A stretch of 64,000 nt of DNA from Erpobdella octoculata (lineage: Eukaryota > Annelida > Clitellata > Hirudinida > Erpobdellidae): contig OZ022239.1 of NCBI GenBank assembly GCA_963978895.1, positions 13,907,270 through 13,971,269 of the forward strand, read 5' to 3'. Positions within the stretch are counted from its first letter, which is position 1; the number at the start of each line of letters is the position of its first letter. The position numbers were made by a program, and so were the translations under genes. The notes beneath the pieces are model-generated. The model was not told the DNA's origin. It ran no database searches and saw only the letters and a list, made by a program, of their open reading frames with translations. This document shows positions 34,600 to 46,303 of this stretch, piece after piece.

Positions 34600-35485
34600 C
34601 TCATTTTGCGACCGATTTTAATTTTGTTTCACGAGAACCTTCCTCAATGGATTCTCAAGGTTGTGTAGAAATTTCATTACGATCGGATGAATGGTGTAGC
34701 AACGCATAAGTTACATACACATAGACACATAATCTTATTTTTATATATATACTAGCGGAGATACCTGGCGTTGCCCGGGTTTTTTAGAGGTTTTTCTAAT
34801 GTTTGTCTCTTTCTCTCCCGTTTCCTTTCCCACCTGTTTTCCCACTCCTGTTCGCTTTCCCGTTTTCGGTCGTTTTCCCGCTGCCGGTCGCTTTCCCGCT
34901 CCCGGTCGCTTTCCCGCTCCCGGTCGCTTTCCCGCTCCCGGTCGCTTTCCCGCTCCCGGTCGCTTTCCCGCTCCCGGTCGCTTTCCCGCTCCCGGTCACT
35001 TTCCCGCTCTCGGTCGCTTTCCCGCTCCCGGTCGCTGTCCCGTTCCCGCTCACGTTTGCTCTCTCATTCCCGCTCACGCTTGTTTTTCCGTTCCCGCTCG
35101 CTGTCCGTTCCGGGTCGCTTTCCCGTTTCTATAATAGACAAACTAACCCACAAACATTCATATATATATATTGCGAATAAACTGTGGAATCAATAGCTTT
35201 TCGTTTAGGTGGCATAATTAATTCGATAGAAAGATTTGAAATTTGAAATTGTATTTTTAGCCAATTTTCAATATATGACGATATATGTAGTTCCCGCTCG
35301 CTCACCCGCTCCGCTCCGCTCATTTTGTGACGGATTTCAAATTTTTTTTTATATTTGATTCCCCTTGACTCTCAAGGTTGTGTGAAAATTTCATTACGAT
35401 CGGATGAATGGTGTAGCAATGCATAAACGCCATTAACATATATACATATATACATACAAACATTCATTTTTATATATATAGATAG
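34600..35485 (+). mobile_element. CTAGCGG-family: tail plus complete copy in tandem
   Basis: 34600-34750 is a family tail (gcgaccgattttaat, then attacgatcggatgaatgg, ending tttttatatatat). A complete copy starts directly at 34750 with tactagcggagatacctggc, runs through the 18-bp array (34850-35130) and ends with a second tail at 35320-35485. The tail-head junction shows that copies begin with CTAGCGG and end with a TTTTTATATATA tract. No protein is supported. A Helitron/Helentron-like non-autonomous nature is possible but unproven. Confidence 0.6.
34850..35130. repeat. 18-bp C-rich minisatellite (cgctttcccgctcccggt)
   Basis: About ten near-perfect units, then degenerate ones. The period is divisible by three, so every frame stays open (SRSRSL, PVAFPL, APGRFP repeats); these are not proteins. 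Confidence 0.9.
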
Positions 35486-35990
35486 ATAAAGTTATAATTA
35501 AGCGGGATCAATCTGAGACAACGTTTAGTTTGTGCATGGATGGTGAGGGGATGTGGAGGGGATGGGGAAGAAAAAAGTGACGTTACCATAGGGAAGGTTA
35601 AAAAATGGGCATGAACATCTTAGTGAGGGGTGATGGAATTGTGACAGAAACGTTTCCTGTGCCGCTTTCTATTGCGCAATCTTCACCGGTTGTCAAATTT
35701 TTGCTTCAGAATATTCTTTTGGAAATACCTGGCTTTGACGGTCTGATCTTGTGCAGCATTTATAAGACTTTCTGTTTTCTCTTTGATCCCAGAGCCTCTC
35801 ATCCACAACATGGTTTTTCATTTATTTTTCGTCAGATTACCAAGATTTAAAAAATATTGTCGGTGAAGTAAAGCACTTCAAACCGATTTACAAACTATTA
35901 ATTTTTTAAAATTTTACACATTTACATCATTCAATAAAGCTGAAGCTTATTAATATTATAATTACTTTGATTATAATTATTATTGCAATT
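35486..35990. other. Unassigned sequence, no gene seen
   Basis: An 81-codon plus-strand frame (35605-35850) has no recognisable motif and no supporting context. Confidence 0.4.
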
Positions 35991-35995
35991 GTTAT

Positions 35996-36165
35996 AAGTG
36001 TAATAGTTATATTGTAATAGTTATATTGTAATAGTTATATTGTAATAGTTATATTGTAATAGTTATATTGTAATAGTTATATTGTAATAGTTATATGGTA
36101 ATAGTTATTTTGTAATAGTTATATTGTAATAGTTACATTGTAATAGTTATATTGTAATAGTTATA
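35996..36165. repeat. 14-bp minisatellite, about 12 units
   Basis: Unit gtaatagttatatt repeated with few changes. Confidence 0.9.
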
Positions 36166-36537
36166 GTCGTTTCGTCCATCTCCAAAAGGAAAACAAAAAC
36201 GTGAAATTTAAGTTGTCAATTTAGCCGCCGTAAACCTTATAAAATCAAAACAACCAATAATAATAATTTCCATCATAAGCCGGATATTGATTAGCCAGTA
36301 GATATAATCCGGAAGAGGTAATCATGCGATGATTAGTAATCAGGAAAGACATATTGGAATGTCAAGAAAGAAAGATGCAGAAGGTTTATTTATATCTCTG
36401 ATTGAATGATGGGGTGGTGAATGAATGATTAATAGGCAGACGGCTAAATGAGGTAGCAGATGAATTGATGGCAGAAGAGATGAATATATAAACAAACAGA
36501 CGAATGAACGAATGAGAAAAGTAACTGGATAAGTTCC

Positions 36538-37160
36538 CATGTGAATGGATGAATTCACATGTGAATGGATGAGTTCATACGTGAATGGATGAGTTCATAT
36601 GTGAATGGATGAGTTCACGTGTAAATGGATGAGTTCATACGTGAATGGATGAGTTCCCATGTGAATGGATGAGTTCACATGTGAATGGATAAGTTCACAT
36701 GTGAATGGATGAGTTCATACGTGAATCGATAAGTTCACGTGTGAATGGATGAGTTCATACGTGAATGGATGAGTTCCCATGTGAATGGATGAGTTCATAT
36801 GTGAATGGATGAGTTCATATGTGGATGGATGAGTTCATACGTAAATGGATGAGTTCATATGTGGATGGATAAGTTCATGCGTGAATGGATGAGTTCCCAT
36901 GTGAATGGATGAGTTCATACGTGAATCGATAAGTTCACATGTGAATGGATGAGTTCATATGTGAATGGATGAGTTCATACGTGAATGGATGAGTTCCCAT
37001 GTGAATGGATGAGTTCATACGTGAATCGATAAGTTCACATGTGAATGGATGAGTTCATACGTGAATGAATGAGTTCACATGTGAATGGATGAGTTCATAC
37101 GTGAATGAATGAGTTCATATGTGAATGGATGAGTTCATACGTGAATGGATAAGGACACAC
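36538..37160. repeat. 20-bp minisatellite, about 31 units, with higher-order structure
   Basis: Unit gtgaatggatgagttcatac. The last four bases vary (cacat, catac, cccat, catat) and some units carry gaatcgataag. Certain unit successions recur, suggesting duplication of multi-unit blocks. Confidence 0.9.
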
Positions 37161-37239
37161 GTGAATTAACAGAGAAATAAAGAAATTAGTTAACAGAAGA
37201 CATGTTAAAAATAATTGAGTAAACTCACGGACATATAAT

Positions 37240-37318
37240 AACGACGATGCGATGATGATGATGATGATGATGACGAAGACGACGACGGCGACGACGACGA
37301 CGATGATGATGATGACTA
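37240..37318. repeat. (GAT)n/(GAC)n array
   Basis: gatgatgat passing into gacgacgac and back. Confidence 0.9.
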
Positions 37319-38270
37319 GGGTTTCGTTATCTGTCTAGGAAGCGGTTTGTGCTGGGCACGAAACTGCGTTTGGCCAGTAGAAGGGTTGTGCCGCAATGAG
37401 GATACTGAGGAGAGCAATGGTTGGTTCTTGGTGGAAGATTCAATCGACATCACTCCGTGCAAAACAAAAATTAAAGTTTGTTGTTATTTTTGTTAACAGA
37501 AAAATGGTGTCGCTGCAGTAGATCAGGCAAGTCCTTCTGACTCAATCATCTGTCAGGAATGCGACCTTGAAGTCAATTTACCGGTCAACTAACAGCGATG
37601 AGCGTCTTTTTCATTAACGGGGTGACCATGACCGTGTTTGCCAATTCCCAAAACAAACCTCTTTGGAAAGGTCATAGAAGACAGTTTCACATTCTTGGTC
37701 CATATGGTTGAATAAAATGAAATAATAAATTGTTTGTAAAAAAAACAAGTAAATAAATAAACAAGAAAATTGAGTCTATCAAAGAATAAATAAATAAGTG
37801 AACAGGTAGACAAAATAACAAGTGAATAAAATAACAAGTGAATAAAATAACAAGTGAATAAAATAACAGAAAATTAAAATAACATGTGAATAACATAACA
37901 GGTAAATAAAATAACAGGTGAAAAAAATAACAGGTGATTAAATAAACAACATAACTAAGAATTAAATAAACACATTTGACAGATTAGCAATTATATTATT
38001 AAACTGGTGACTAAAATATTAACTAAAGAGGTACATGATTGAATAAATTACCATAAATGGTTACAACAAAGAAAATTTAACAGACTCAAAAATGAATAAA
38101 CTAGAATTTGAATAAATAAATAAATTAATAGGCGCGCAAATGAAAAAATTACCAAATGAATAAATGAATAAATTAAGATTAAGTGAGTGAAACGGAGATG
38201 CTCTTGTCATATGAGAGATAAATTCATCATAAAACATTCAAAAGAATATTCTTGTAGAAAATGTTTTTGC
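37319..38270. other. Unassigned sequence with degenerate aataaca repeats
   Basis: At 37800-37930 gaataaaataacaagt (16 bp) is repeated about six times; decayed versions continue to about 38170. The non-repetitive 37320-37690 part shows no gene. Confidence 0.5.
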
Positions 38271-38277
38271 ACTTCAC

Positions 38278-38303
38278 CACGTGACTAACACGTGACAAAC
38301 AAC
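38278..38303. promoter_or_regulatory. Two adjacent CACGTGAC E-boxes
   Basis: The sequence ccacgtgactaacacgtgac carries two CACGTGAC copies 13 bp apart, the same octamer as the cluster at 877-923. No associated exon is recognised. Confidence 0.3.
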
Positions 38304-38713
38304 GAGACTTTTCTACTTGCACCTTCGAAGATCGCAGTACTATGGATATTATTCATATTAAATTAGCTTTTTTTCCATTTTTTTTAACATCTGCATAATT
38401 TTAAATTTCATAAATGAAGAAAACTAAATAAATTGGCTGCTTATTAATGCTTATTAAATGTATATATTAAATCAAAAATTGTACGAAGTAAGAATTGATA
38501 AAATATCCATTAAAACTAAGTTCTTGCATACATGGTCGGCAAATGATGTTGGAGTTGGATTTGTTGCAATTAATTTTCCATCTTGTCACATGACAGTTTC
38601 GCTTCATTGCCCTGCAGGAACATGAAAAAATATTTCGATTTCCAATACTGTGTGTTTGTATGTGTGACTGTTTGATTGCCTGTTTGGGGCTGTTTGTGTT
38701 GGATTGGGTGTGT

Positions 38714-38772
38714 GTGTATGTATGTACGTACCTATGTATGTATGTATGTATGTATGTATGTATGTGTGTGTG
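38714..38772. repeat. (TATG)n microsatellite before the second SINE body
   Basis: Imperfect tatg repeats, ending in tgtgtgtgtc just before the SINE body. Confidence 0.9.
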
Positions 38773-38773
38773 T

Positions 38774-38946
38774 CTTGCTTTTGCAAGCCAGTCCCAAGCC
38801 TGGAGAAAGGAGGAGGGAAAAGTTAAAAGGATCAAATTATGATCCATGACAGGAAGTACTTAGGTGCTTCCAACATACAGACATTTCAGTCTTAAAACAC
38901 CTTGTGTAAAGGACTATAAACTATTAAAAAAAAAAAAAAAAAAAAA
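38774..38946 (+). repeat. SINE body and poly(A) tail, copy 2
   Basis: Nearly identical to 3196-3362, including cagtcccaagcctggag, aggaagtacttaggtgcttc and the terminal A run. No tRNA-like head is visible upstream. Confidence 0.75.
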
Positions 38947-38948
38947 TA

Positions 38949-38981
<33 letters not shown>

Positions 38982-39583
38982 CTGTATGTATGTATGTATG
39001 TATGTATGTATGTATGTATGTATGTATGTATGTATGTATGTATGTATGTATGTATGTATGTATGTATGTATGTATGTATGTATGTATGTATGTATGTATG
39101 TATGTATGTATGTATGTATGTATGTATGTATGTATGTATGTATGTATGTATGTATGTATGTATGTATGTATGTATGTATGTATGTATGTATGTATGTATG
39201 TATGTATGTATGTATGTATGTATGTATGTATGTATGTATGTATGTATGTATGTATGTATGTATGTATGTATGTATGTATGTATGTATGTATGTATGTATG
39301 TATGTATGTATGTATGTATGTATGTATGTATGTATGTATGTATGTATGTATGTATGTATGTATGTATGTATGTATGTATGTATGTATGTATGTATGTATG
39401 TATGTATGTATGTATGTATGTATGTATGTATGTATGTATGTATGTATGTATGTATGTATGTATGTATGTATGTATGTATGTATGTATGTATGTATGTATG
39501 TATGTATGTATGTATGTATGTATGTATGTATGTATGTATGTATGTATGTATGTATGTATGTATGTATGTATGTGTGGATGTAT
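38947..39583. repeat. (TATG)n microsatellite, over 600 bp
   Basis: A short (TG)n leads into an uninterrupted tatg tetranucleotide tract from about 38985 to 39570. The tetranucleotide keeps all frames open (MYVC on plus, IHTY on minus), which explains 200-300-codon frames without any protein meaning. Confidence 0.97.
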
Positions 39584-39591
39584 GTATTTAT

Positions 39592-42500
39592 CAGTGGCGG
39601 ATCTAGGGGGGCTCCGGGGCTCGGTCCCCTTTACAGTCTTCAAAAAAATAAAAAAAAATTACTTTTTAGCTTAACGTTTTTGTCTCTGTATCATGAGGCT
39701 TTATCTTTATCTTTTTCTCGACCATCAATAGTTCTGATAATTGGTAGATATTTAAGAATTTCGGGTCTTTTTCATACCAATTAATACAAAATATAATTCA
39801 AATAATATCTCAAAAAACATTTAGACTTTCACGGACAGGTCCAGCAAAAAAGTTGAAAATGACACCTTCCTTTAAGTTTCTTTTTCTAAATAAGTTTAGA
39901 CGGCTCAACAACAAGTTCATAAAACAGTAATCATTTGTAATATGAATAAGAACTGTAAGTTCGGGGATGTCAATTTGGAGGGAGCAGAGATGGTATTGTT
40001 TTTCTGACTTTTCAGTGAGCCCCCTGACGTAGTTTTGGGCCCCCAAGAAATAGAAATGAGGTCCCAAAATTGGCCTAAGAAGTGTAAAGTTGAAGATTCA
40101 GAGGTTTGAACTTTTCTGTAAAGACATGAACCACCAGTTTTTAGTTTATTTAATGAAAGCGAAATTTGATTTTTTAAAGTAAAACGTTATAATAAAAACT
40201 TGGTTTTTTTCATATTGATTTGAAAGTTTCTTATATTTTCAACTAGCTGGGTTACCCGGCGTTGCCCGGGGATTTTAAAAGTTTTTTATCGTTTTTCTCT
40301 CTGGCTCCTGTTTCCTTAACCGCTTGCTTTCCCGTTCCAGGTCGCTTTCTCACTCCTGGTCGCATTTCTGCTCACGGTCGCTTTCCCGGCCCCGGTCTCT
40401 TTTACTTTTCCCGCTCCCGGTTTCTTTTACGTTTTACCGCTCCAGCTTGCTCTTCTTTTCCTGCTCGCTTTTTTCACTCACAGTCGCTTTTCCGTTCCTC
40501 TATTAAATTTTAGAGCCTTCCCAATGTGGCCCGTAGCGGAATGTTGTGCACAGTCATCAAAATTGATCTGTTCTCTCGTTAACACTTTGTTGTTTGGTTT
40601 GCTCGTTTAGTTACGTCTGAACTTCCTCAATTTTAATTAGTGTCCTTTAATGTATTGGTTCCACTCTGCAAGTGTGATATTCTTCAAATGATTATTATGA
40701 TTGACTAAAGCTGAAAAAAAAATTTATTAGTTAAGGCTGCAATAATGTTAAAATCCGCTCATATATCTCAACAGGTTATATTTATTTTAAATACTTGTAA
40801 GATTATAAATGCTTACAATAGATTTATCACACACTGTTCAACAGCTGCTTTTCGAAAAATCGCTAGTCTTACTTTTTGAGTTGTTCATAGTTTTTAAGTG
40901 TCATGTCTACAGAAAGCATATAACGCTACACGTGGCATGTTAATAAATGTTGACCTGTGGCTTTGAAAAATGTGATATAAAACACAGATTGATATAAAAC
41001 ATGAAGTAATAATAATATTAAAATGTCAAAGCATTAACTTGTTGAATTTTCCCAGAATTTTCGGAGATCATCAATTTGGAACAATGGAAGAGTAACACTT
41101 TTATTTAGCGAATGATACAATTATAAATTGAACAAAACAGCAGCAGATTGATAGGCTGGCTTGAGAACTTTGTTCATGATTTTGTTGAAACACAAAAATA
41201 CTACACTTGCTTTCATTTCTTTCAAATTTCATGCACCTCATATATCAGTGAAACTTTTACAATAAATTGGTGTTGCATGTAAGATTTTCTTTAAAATGTA
41301 ATTTTCTAATTTCCTTTGAAAAGTAAAAAATAAAATAAGACCGATAAATTAATTCATAATCTTATAGTCATAACTACTCGTGAATAATAATGGTTGTAAT
41401 GCCATCACATAAAAAAAAACTTACCTGCCCAAAAAAATTTCTCATTTACCAATAGGCTGATAGCAAGCTCGTCGCTGAACAATATTAGATGAGGAACAAT
41501 TGAAGTCAGAAGCCTTGAACGATAAATATGAACAATGAATTTAAATTTATTTTTCCAATCTGCAACTCCTTTTTGTAAAACACAAAATGTTAGAGCATAA
41601 TGATAATCTTATAATAATTAATAATAATATAACATAATTAAACACGTGCAATGCAACAAACGAAACAAATTGAAAGATACACAGTAAATCATGATTTTAA
41701 AAACTAAAAACAGATTACCAAAGCTTTGCCACTTACTTTTGAATGGGAGATATGAACAATGAATTTCTAATTTGATTTAATTTTAATTTGTTAAGTCTGG
41801 AACTCTTTTTGTGAAGCACAAAATATCTCTAAATAGAAGAAATTCCACCTGCAATTTATTGATTAGTCCTGAAATGCAAAGTTATCTAGATTTCAAAAAT
41901 AAGTTGCTAAAATCAAATATAAAGTTTACCGATAGCAGAGCTGTCGTATCGGAGGTTCGAAAGAGAATGAGCCTCAATGAGCTCTATGAAATCAAAACAA
42001 AGGTATCCGGCGGCACCAAAGATATCTATGGGCGGCACTAAACAACACACATATTTATTTAATTTAATATTTATATTTAAAACCTTTAAAACTTAAGAAA
42101 AAAAATTAAAAATATTTTGTATAATTTAACTATAAATTAATTTTATTTTATTTTGTAGAAAAAAAATTTACTCCAACTTACTACCGCTGACCAAAACGTT
42201 TTTTGTCCGTAAAACATCAACGGAGAAACCAATTTACTTAAAATTTTACAGGAACCACCGCTTGAATAAGATACATAAGTGTGCCAAATTTCAATTAAAT
42301 CTGTTCGGCCGTTTACATTTTATGTCCGAACAAACAAACAAACAAACAAATAAACAAACAAACAAACATTTCATTTTTATATATAAGATGAACAAAAGAG
42401 TTGTTTTGTGTTGATATTGCTCAAGAAAAAAAAATACAGAAAGAAAGTGAGAGAAAAAAAGAAAAAATGAGGGGAAAATGCGAGTAGATTAAAAATTTTA

Positions 42501-42643
42501 TTTCGATTCTTTTTGTTTGGTTTTACTAAATAAAAAATTTAAGATATCTTACAACGGACTTTATAACGACAGTAATCAAAATAAGAAAAAAAACTGAAAA
42601 AAAATGTCAGCTCCCCCTTACGAAATTCCTAGATCCGCCACTG
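39592..42643 (+). mobile_element. hAT-like element with 8-bp target duplication, carrying a nested insertion
   Basis: Termini cagtggcggatctag and the reverse complement ctagatccgccactg are perfect inverted repeats. They are flanked by gtatttat on both sides (39584-39591 and 42644-42651), an exact 8-bp duplication. The element's own sequence is split by a CTAGCGG-family-like insertion at about 40243-42390; without it the element would be about 0.9 kb. Left and right parts match the inverted copy at 11163-12047. No transposase is recognisable, so it is non-autonomous. Confidence 0.85.
40243..42390 (+). mobile_element. CTAGCTGG..GTTGCCCGGG element nested in the hAT
   Basis: Begins actagctgggttacccggcg and continues with a degenerate 18-bp C-rich array (40330-40500). 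Ends with a tail containing aaatctgttcggccgttt, an (aaac)n run and catttttatatataag. The interior, about 1.7 kb, is AT-rich. One 76-codon plus frame (41811-42041; RKRMSLNELYEIKTKV) has no recognisable domain. The ends fit the other family copies, but the middle is unique in this window. Confidence 0.6.
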
Positions 42644-42651
42644 GTATTTAT

Positions 42652-43370
42652 GATGGATGATGTCATTAGGGAAATTTCTATGGTTAAAACAGCTTCACTT
42701 TGTGAATTGAGGCATGGACACTGGACACAGTTGCGAAAAGTTTTGTTGCATGGCATTGTCACTCAAAGGTGTTGAAAAAACGAGAGAGAAAGAAATAGAG
42801 AAAAAATGAGAAAAGGGGAAAGAGAGATATAGTGAGAGAAGAAAAATAAAAGAGAAAAAAGAGAGGAAAAGTTTTGTTTAATGGGAAATTCAGTAATCTT
42901 GTTTCAACTTTCAATAATTTTTTATAAATTTTATAAATTTAATAGTTAAACATCCGTAAATTATTTAATAATATAAAATCAATATATTCGCAAATCGAGG
43001 TTTTTCAATAATATTGTGTGAATTAAAAGTTTGAAAAAATTAACAAAAGATTAAAGCCGTAAAATAATGAAAACTATGATATTTCAAAAGATTTTCAATC
43101 ATGCAAATTTTTAGCTCAAGTAATTTTGACTTCAAAAAGAAAAGCAGCCACTACGTTTTGTTATATTTATTATATCTCGGTCTTTTTATGTCTTTCCAAA
43201 TAGAAAATCAAAGTTTTTGCTTTCTGGTATTTAAAACTTTTTAATAAATCTTTATAAAACACCAAAATTTTTAATTTTTTTTACTGAAAATGGCTTTCAA
43301 GTTTTTTCATTTCTTTCAAATACAAAGCTTTGTCACATTGGAACACGATTGCAAAGAAGGCGGGAGAATC
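42652..43370. other. AT-rich sequence, no gene seen
   Basis: Purine-rich gagaga/aaagag stretches at about 42780-42860; otherwise featureless. Confidence 0.5.
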
Positions 43371-43384
43371 AGTGCACCCCAGAG

Positions 43385-43530
43385 GCACTTTTAGACCCCC
43401 TGCGCTGCTTTTTTCCACCACTACACGGTGACATATGCACCTCATGCGCTCGGTGAGTGCGCGGTCGGAATCCAACCACCAACCTCTCGCCCATCAGGCG
43501 TACATCTAACCGACTGTGCATTCGCAAGCT
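43385..43530 (-). repeat. tRNA-like SINE, minus strand
   Basis: On the minus strand ggttggattcc (plus 43467-43477) resembles a B-box, and upstream cggttagatgtacgcctgat resembles the D-arm side of a tRNA-derived promoter. GC content is higher than the surroundings. The open frame 43281-43475 across it is not considered coding. Confidence 0.45.
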
Positions 43531-44350
43531 TGTAATTTATACCGATGTTTTTATATTTCCTTTTTTATTTATGTTTGTCGGTGTGTGTAATAACTGTCAG
43601 TGCATGCGTTTGCGCTGCTGAGTGGCGTGCGTGTTTTGAACTGTTAAAATTTACTTAATTGATTTGATTTCGTAATTATATTGAGAAATGTATAAAAAAT
43701 CTGTATTTTTCATATTTCTCCTGTACTAAAAGTTTTGGCCGTTAAATTCGATTGCTAAAATCAAGGACTAAAAGATTGAAAATAATACTATTAAAAAAAG
43801 ATTGCTAAAAGCACGCTTTAATTCAAATGCACTAAAAGAAATAAATTAAATTGCAGATATAAAAGCGTGGGACCCAATTGTTGAAATCGTATAGTGCAAA
43901 AATAGCGCCCCACGCTTTTATGTTTGCAATTTATTTTATCCTTTTAAATGCAGCATTAAAATGTTTTTAATAGTGTTATTTTTAAATACATACAAAATTT
44001 TAATGCTGAATCAAGGCGACGAAATCATGAAAGAAATCTATTTACTCCGCATGATATCGAAAACATTCAAGCTTGTAGGTATGCAGATGTTTGTATTACT
44101 GATGAAAAACAACCAGTAGTTTACATTTTTTTCAAATAAAATAGATTTGAATTTACCGCGCAGTGAATTATTGAACAAAATGTCAGCTATATTGGGTAAG
44201 AGGAAGTGGATTAAAAACCTGTCAATAAATCTTACTACCGCCGTTAAGCACACATATATCTAGTGAATTTAAAAAATTGATAAGATAAACAAAAGCCGCC
44301 ACTTTCACAAATACCTTAAAATTTGTGACGAAAGTTAGCTGTTCCTAGCG
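43531..44350. other. AT-rich sequence, no gene seen
   Basis: Contains a pair of partly inverted blocks around gcgtgggacccaattg (about 43865-43920). No gene is supported. Confidence 0.4.
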
Positions 44351-44379
44351 ACAAAGTTTTCAGCGTGTTGATGTTCAAC

Positions 44380-44735
44380 CGAAGTTCATCCTAGGTTGCA
44401 GCAGGGAAAGTCACTTCTGAAAGCAGCTAGAATCAATGCTACCAAGCGCTCTGCTGTTATTGCTGAGCTTCGATGGGTTTTAAATTGAGCCAATTATGAA
44501 AAGCCCTTTTCAACGCTGGTCATCCTGACTGGCAAACTGTAAACGATTTGATAGAGCATGCTCAGGTCATAAAAATTTGAGCATATCTTTGGATAAGCAT
44601 CAGAGAGACGGTCTTCTCTTTCTCTTGCACACTGGACAAGTGCTGGAAGTAACAATCGCCACTCTGCAACTGCTTTGTCTGTGTCGATAAACTCATAATA
44701 TTCAGTCAAGCAACAAACACGCTTCACCTCATTAC
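44380..44735 (-). pseudogene. hAT transposase C-terminal relic
   Basis: The minus frame 44727-44494 reads EYYEFIDTDKAVAEWRLLLP and then YPKICSNFYDLSMLYQIVYS, ending SLPVRMTSVEKGFS before a stop. Downstream in another frame FKTHRSS continues. The late motif corresponds to the hAT dimerisation signature (usually ..P.TS..CER.FS), with changes. I see no terminal repeats. It is a decayed fragment of a hAT family different from A and B. Confidence 0.5.
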
Positions 44736-45169
44736 CTACTAGTAAATTCTATATGGTTTGGCTGCAGGTAAGCAAAAAAGCAGAGCTACTTGGGAAAACG
44801 AATGTCTCTGCTCACTTAGTTATCAGACGAACAAAAGTAGCAAAATAATTTTTCTGTATTTCCTTGTGATACGTTTTCGTTTTAGGGTTTTTCTATTTTC
44901 CGGTCACATAAACTTTTCAGCATATTATCATGGAACAAATTTCACGAGTTGGCAACTGAACTCGATAATCATAGGATCCACGTCTTTTTAGAGTTTTATA
45001 AAGACCTTAACAATGCTTAAAAAATATACTGTTCCAAGATTTTCTTGAGGTATTTCTCTGTACACAAAAAACAACGCTGGAATATATCGGTCCTAGTCTT
45101 TAGATCTTTCAACTGCTACCTTTCATTAGAGATGATAAAGAGTCAACACAAGTTACTGAATCGATAACA

Positions 45170-45955
45170 ACCAACTCGCTTCTTTCATCACGCATCCAAC
45201 GAATTTTCTTTAATAATGTTCTGCTGTTTTCTCAAAACTTTTTGTAAGCTCTCGTGTTCCTGTTTTATCTTCTTCAATTCGTCAACACTGATATCATTAA
45301 CGCCGGACCTCATCACAGGCCTGGTTGTTTACTTGCATGGTTAATTTCTAGTGACCACTGCAGCGGCATATTCTATGTTACCAAGGGTTTTTGCTCCATC
45401 AAAATTTCCGATCAGGACATCGTACAATAGCTTGTTCATATAAAACGTTTTAACTGTCTCCGTGTTATCTGGAGTTAAAATTTTAATTTTTGCCGTCGGA
45501 AAGAATTGGACAGTGTCATCAATCCAAACGCAACGTTGATCTGATCCAATCATTTAGTGATTTTGCACTAGCGAGCGACGAACAACAACAGTTGAACATC
45601 CAGTGTCTTTGAGGACACTTACTTTTTTTTTGGTTAGAATAATTTCAAGACAATTTAAAAAAAATTTACATCCACATGACAATCAACACTCGTCTACATG
45701 TTCTCCATTCCATCCTTTAACAAGATGCAATCGGTATTTAACTGGCGTTTTTTCGAGATTGTAGTGCTTCACAAACACTTTGACTTCTTTATCTTTAGTT
45801 CCACCAATTACAAAAACACCAGTTTTTGTTCCTTGCATGCAGTTTCGAGACACGTGGCCTGGCTTATCACAGTTCCAGCATCCGGTCTTGCCAGGCTTTA
45901 GAACTGTTGAACGTGGATGAAACATTTCTTTGCTACCAACTCTTTTCCACACCGA
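45170..45955 (-). pseudogene. Ty3/gypsy-like gag-protease relic
   Basis: Minus strand. Residues from 45952 downward include a zinc knuckle CWNCDKPGHVSRNC (CX2CX4HX4C), the nucleocapsid RNA-binding motif. Then, after frame breaks near 45560-45680, VLKDTGCSTVVVRRSLV gives a retropepsin DTG active site, followed by a protease-like body DDTVQFFPTAKIKILTP and KLLYDVLIGN. A short charged linker (ISVDELKKIKQEHESLQ) follows. The order gag finger, protease, linker is that of gypsy-type pol. No LTR, reverse transcriptase or integrase is visible nearby. It differs from the 7.5-kb element. Confidence 0.7.
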
Positions 45956-46091
45956 TGAACATTTTGCACTGCGTTGAGATGTGTCCAGGCCGTCTACAAC
46001 TGAAACAACTTTTCACTGTTTTTGACACCTGTTCTTCAACCTCCGACTGATTTCGTAAATAACTTCCTTTTTCTCCGTGAGCGTCCATGTA

Positions 46092-46303
46092 CAGTACCGC
46101 ACTAATGGCGGTGCCAGCGGTGCCGCAACACAGGGCGTAAATTTAGACGGTGGCGGCAAAATATATTTGAAAAGTGCTTTCATCTACCCCCTTGGTCATC
46201 AAGTTTTTTGGAAGAAAGTTTGAAAGTTAAAGACAGATAAGATATTGTAAGGGCACATTCATTAGACCTTGACGCAGACGCCAAAAACCCTAGGTACGCC
46301 ACT
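46092..46303. mobile_element. Possible short inverted-repeat element
   Basis: Ends cagtaccgcactaatggcg and the reverse of ctaggtacgccactg are similar but imperfect, and the flanks share tccat. Internally ggcggtgccagcggtgcc is GC-rich. The size of about 210 bp fits a MITE related to the CAGTGGCG-ended hATs. Weakly supported. Confidence 0.35.

Noticed and set aside
34771..35196. Ser-Arg repeat ORF resembling an SR-rich splicing factor
   Set aside because: Pure translation of the 18-bp minisatellite; no RRM or other domain, and the alternative frames are just as open.
35605..35850. 81-codon ORF
   Set aside because: No domain, no splice or promoter context, length within chance expectation.
36538..37160. 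Possible CRISPR-like array
   Set aside because: Units are contiguous 20-mers without unique spacers, and the context is eukaryotic.
38864..39784. Very long open frames of repeated MYVC or IHTY
   Set aside because: They are translations of the (TATG)n tetranucleotide tract, open in all frames and without any non-repeat domain.
41811..42041. Possible transposon-encoded small protein
   Set aside because: 76 codons without a recognisable domain inside a non-autonomous element; not enough to call a gene.
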